64,000 nt of DNA from Microcoleus sp. FACHB-831 (GTDB lineage: Bacteria > Cyanobacteriota > Cyanobacteriia > Cyanobacteriales > FACHB-T130): the NCBI RefSeq assembly GCF_014695585.1, contig NZ_JACJON010000067.1, positions 310,001 through 374,000 of the forward strand, given 5' to 3'. Positions within the stretch are counted from its first letter, which is position 1, and the number at the start of each line of letters is the position of its first letter. This document shows positions 61,485 to 64,000 of this stretch, piece by piece. Under the pieces are notes generated by a model. That model ran no database searches. It saw nothing but the letters and a program-made list of their open reading frames with translations, and was not told the DNA's origin. The translations under genes were made by a program, and so were the position numbers.

Positions 61485-64000
61485 TTAGCTAGATTTTGAA
61501 GTTAACAACTCCGATGCCAATCGCTTGAAGGCAAGGCGCTCGTTTTCTACATCTACATAGATAGTGTCGCCGTCATGAAATTCGCCGCGCAAGATAGCCT
61601 TAGCAATTTGCGTTTCTAGTTCTCGCTGGATTGCTCGTTTCAAAGGCCGTGCCCCATAAACTGGGTCGTAACCTATATCAGCTACAAAATCAAGCGCTGC
61701 TTCAGAGAGTTTGAGAGCAATTTTGCGATCGCTCAAGCGCTTCTCCAATCTAGCAACTTGCAACTTAACAATCTGCCGCAGTTCCGATTTCCGCAAGCTG
61801 TGGAAGATAATCATCTCATCAATGCGGTTGAGGAACTCCGGACGGAAGCTAGAACGCATCGATTCCATCACTCGATTTCGCATTTCATCATAGCGAGAAT
61901 CATCGCCACCAATATCAATGATGTACTGCGAACCGATATTGCTGGTCATAATAATGATGGTGTTCTTGAAATCCACCTTCCGACCTTGAGAATCGGTAAC
62001 GCGACCATCATCTAAAATTTGCAGCATGATGTTAAACACATCCGGGTGTGCCTTTTCGATTTCATCGAATAGCACGACAGCATACGGACGACGGCGAATT
62101 GCTTCAGTTAGCTGTCCGCCTTCATCGTAACCGACGTATCCAGGAGGCGCACCAATCATGCGAGAAACGTTGTGTTTCTCCATGTATTCCGACATATCAA
62201 TTCGCACGACTGCTTCTTCAGTGTCGAACAAGTAAGAAGCAAGCGCTTTTGCTAATTCCGTCTTGCCAACACCAGTAGGGCCGAGGAAAATAAAGCTAGC
62301 AATCGGGCGATTGGGGTCAGACAAACCAGCACGCGATCGCTGTATTGCATCTGCAACAGCCGTCACCGCTTCATCTTGTCCGATAACTCGCTTGTGCAGT
62401 TCATCTTCCAAGTGCAGCAGTTTTTCCATCTCAGATTCCACTAGCTTGCTGATAGGAATTCCCGTCCACTTGGAAATAATTTCCGCGATATCAGATTCAG
62501 TGACTTCTTCCCTTAAGAGAGACTTGCCACTCTTCTGAGTTTGAACTAATTGCTTCTCAGTCTCTTCTAACTGTTTTTGCAATTCAGTTAATTTGCCATA
62601 CTTTAACTCAGCGGCGCGGTTAAGATTATATTCTCTTTCCGCTTGTTGAACTTCAACATTAACCCTGTCGATTTCTTCTTTCAGGCTTTTACGCTTATCG
62701 AGAACATCTTTTTCAGCTTGCCACTGAGTATTAAGCGAGCGCTGTTCTTCTTTAAGATCGGCGAGTTCTTTTTCAATTCTTCCCAACCTTTCCCTAGAAG
62801 CTGGAGCGCTTTCTTTTTGAAGTGATAGCCGCTCCATTTCCAACTGTAAAATTTTGCGGTCGATTTCGTCTAGTTCCTCTGGCTTAGAGGTACTTTCCAT
62901 TTTTAACCTGGCGGCGGCTTCATCAACTAAGTCAATCGCTTTATCTGGCAAGAAGCGATCGCTAATATATCTTGTAGACAATGCTGCCGCAGCTACTAAT
63001 GCGCTATCAGAGATCTTAACGTTATGGTGCGTTTCGTAGCGGTCTTTCAAACCACGCAGAATCGAGATAGTATCTTCTACGCTTGGTTGATCGATATATA
63101 CCTGTTGAAAGCGTCGTTCTAGAGCCGCATCTTTTTCGATATACTTGCGGTATTCATCTAGAGTCGTCGCACCGATACACCGCAACTCACCCCGCGCCAG
63201 CATGGGTTTGAGCAAGTTCCCAGCATCCATCGCGCCTTGAGTTGCGCCAGCACCAACAACGGTGTGAATCTCATCAATAAATAGGATTATTGTGCCTTGG
63301 GAGTCGGTAACTTCTTTGAGAACTGCTTTCAGACGTTCTTCAAATTCGCCTCGGTATTTAGCGCCAGCAATAAGAGCGCCCATATCGAGGGCGATTAGCT
63401 TGCGATCGCGCAACGATTCAGGTACATCACCGCTGACAATGCGTTGGGCTAAACCTTCAGCGATCGCGGTTTTACCTACCCCAGGTTCACCAATTAAAAC
63501 CGGATTATTTTTAGTGCGCCGCGACAAAATTTGAATAGTACGACGAATTTCATCATCGCGCCCAATTACAGGATCTAACTTACCCCCGCGAGCAAATTCA
63601 GTTAAATCGCGCCCGTATTTTTCCAGCGATTCGTACTTGCCTTCTGGATTTTGGTCAGTCACTTTTTGGCTACCACGAATTTGTGTAACAATATTTTTGA
63701 GTTTGGCTTCATCTAGTTTAAATTCTTGAAATAAACCTTTACCAAAACGGTCGTCTTTGGCATAGCCTAAAACTAGATGCTCGATTGAAATAAATTCATC
63801 GCCAAACTCTTTGCGATAAGCATCAGCCCGATCTAAGAGGCTATCTACACTGCGTCCCCAATATGCAGAACCAGCGCCGCCAGAAACCTTGGGTTGACGG
63901 CGGATAAAGGTTTCGATGTAATCGCGCAGGCGCTGCAAGTTAACGCCAGCTTTATTAAAAATGCTGTTAGTTAGACCCTCTTGTTCGAGGAGAGATTTAA
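61485..64000 (-). CDS. clpB: ATP-dependent chaperone ClpB, 5' end beyond the window
   Basis: The reading frame continues through the right edge: residues [39 protein letters not shown] belong to the ClpB N-domain, so the start lies outside. Visible are AAA1 with [13 protein letters not shown], the long middle coiled-coil ([21 protein letters not shown]... [20 protein letters not shown]), AAA2 with [19 protein letters not shown], and the C-terminal end. The M-domain separates it from ClpC. It disaggregates proteins with DnaK. Confidence 0.96.
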   Translation of the reverse strand, partial: KSLLEQEGLTNSIFNKAGVNLQRLRDYIETFIRRQPKVSGGAGSAYWGRSVDSLLDRADAYRKEFGDEFISIEHLVLGYAKDDRFGKGLFQEFKLDEAKLKNIVTQIRGSQKVTDQNPEGKYESLEKYGRDLTEFARGGKLDPVIGRDDEIRRTIQILSRRTKNNPVLIGEPGVGKTAIAEGLAQRIVSGDVPESLRDRKLIALDMGALIAGAKYRGEFEERLKAVLKEVTDSQGTIILFIDEIHTVVGAGATQGAMDAGNLLKPMLARGELRCIGATTLDEYRKYIEKDAALERRFQQVYIDQPSVEDTISILRGLKDRYETHHNVKISDSALVAAAALSTRYISDRFLPDKAIDLVDEAAARLKMESTSKPEELDEIDRKILQLEMERLSLQKESAPASRERLGRIEKELADLKEEQRSLNTQWQAEKDVLDKRKSLKEEIDRVNVEVQQAEREYNLNRAAELKYGKLTELQKQLEETEKQLVQTQKSGKSLLREEVTESDIAEIISKWTGIPISKLVESEMEKLLHLEDELHKRVIGQDEAVTAVADAIQRSRAGLSDPNRPIASFIFLGPTGVGKTELAKALASYLFDTEEAVVRIDMSEYMEKHNVSRMIGAPPGYVGYDEGGQLTEAIRRRPYAVVLFDEIEKAHPDVFNIMLQILDDGRVTDSQGRKVDFKNTIIIMTSNIGSQYIIDIGGDDSRYDEMRNRVMESMRSSFRPEFLNRIDEMIIFHSLRKSELRQIVKLQVARLEKRLSDRKIALKLSEAALDFVADIGYDPVYGARPLKRAIQRELETQIAKAILRGEFHDGDTIYVDVENERLAFKRLASELLTSKSS

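Overview
The window is chromosomal DNA from a cyanobacterium, most likely a filamentous one of the Oscillatoriales type (Microcoleus-like). The evidence is the very frequent HIP1 octamer GCGATCGC, the cyanobacterial marker genes (ycf34, desB, a DUF3143 gene, WGxxGxxG small proteins, cdaA-uppS), and abundant short palindromic and heptanucleotide repeats in spacers and even inside genes. No rRNA, insertion sequence or true CRISPR array was seen. The genus is an inference.

Left part (1-18.4 kb): a partial DUF2809 membrane protein, a heptad-repeat coiled-coil ORF, a DUF167 protein, a stand-alone receiver domain followed by a membrane histidine kinase, secreted proteins including a Tat-exported metallophosphatase, a proline-rich membrane protein, nanE, a large GAF hybrid histidine kinase, cobN, argG, a DedA protein, an HPt-like protein that lacks its histidine, and ycf34.

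Centre of interest (18.4-22.5 kb): the CCA-adding enzyme gene, then four tandem tRNA-like RNAs, then a Ro60/Rsr (TROVE + vWA) gene, then a fifth tRNA-like RNA. Each RNA has a tRNA acceptor stem, D arm and T arm. Where the anticodon arm or variable region should be, each carries an insertion with a Y-RNA-like Ro-binding motif: CUUG(C/U)C, a small loop, GGCCGA, then GAGGGUUAU. I read the locus as a Ro ribonucleoprotein system whose Y RNAs are built inside tRNA bodies. Compared with the textbook Y RNA layout, the Ro-binding helix looks circularly permuted. One member (the fifth) still holds a complete tRNA-Leu(CAG) anticodon arm.

Middle (22.8-36.4 kb): GrpB-like protein, a renalase-like oxidoreductase, a YaaW-type protein, an O-antigen-ligase-like membrane protein, a winged-helix protein, a J-domain membrane protein, DUF3143, uppS-cdaA (overlapping; isoprenoid carrier and c-di-AMP synthesis), lysA, a GNAT acetyltransferase and clpC.

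Right part (36.6-64 kb): an alkaline phosphatase with two small secreted proteins that share a C-terminal PNF(Y/F)D motif, a CDF metal transporter, a large inverse-autotransporter-like beta-barrel/beta-helix surface protein, a glycosyltransferase, rpsB-tsf, recG with its upstream hypothetical gene, a 2OG-Fe(II) oxygenase, desB, a secreted peroxiredoxin, two paralogous WGxxGxxG proteins, lpxD, a flavoprotein, rubredoxin, a SRPBCC protein, a methyltransferase and the 3' part of clpB.
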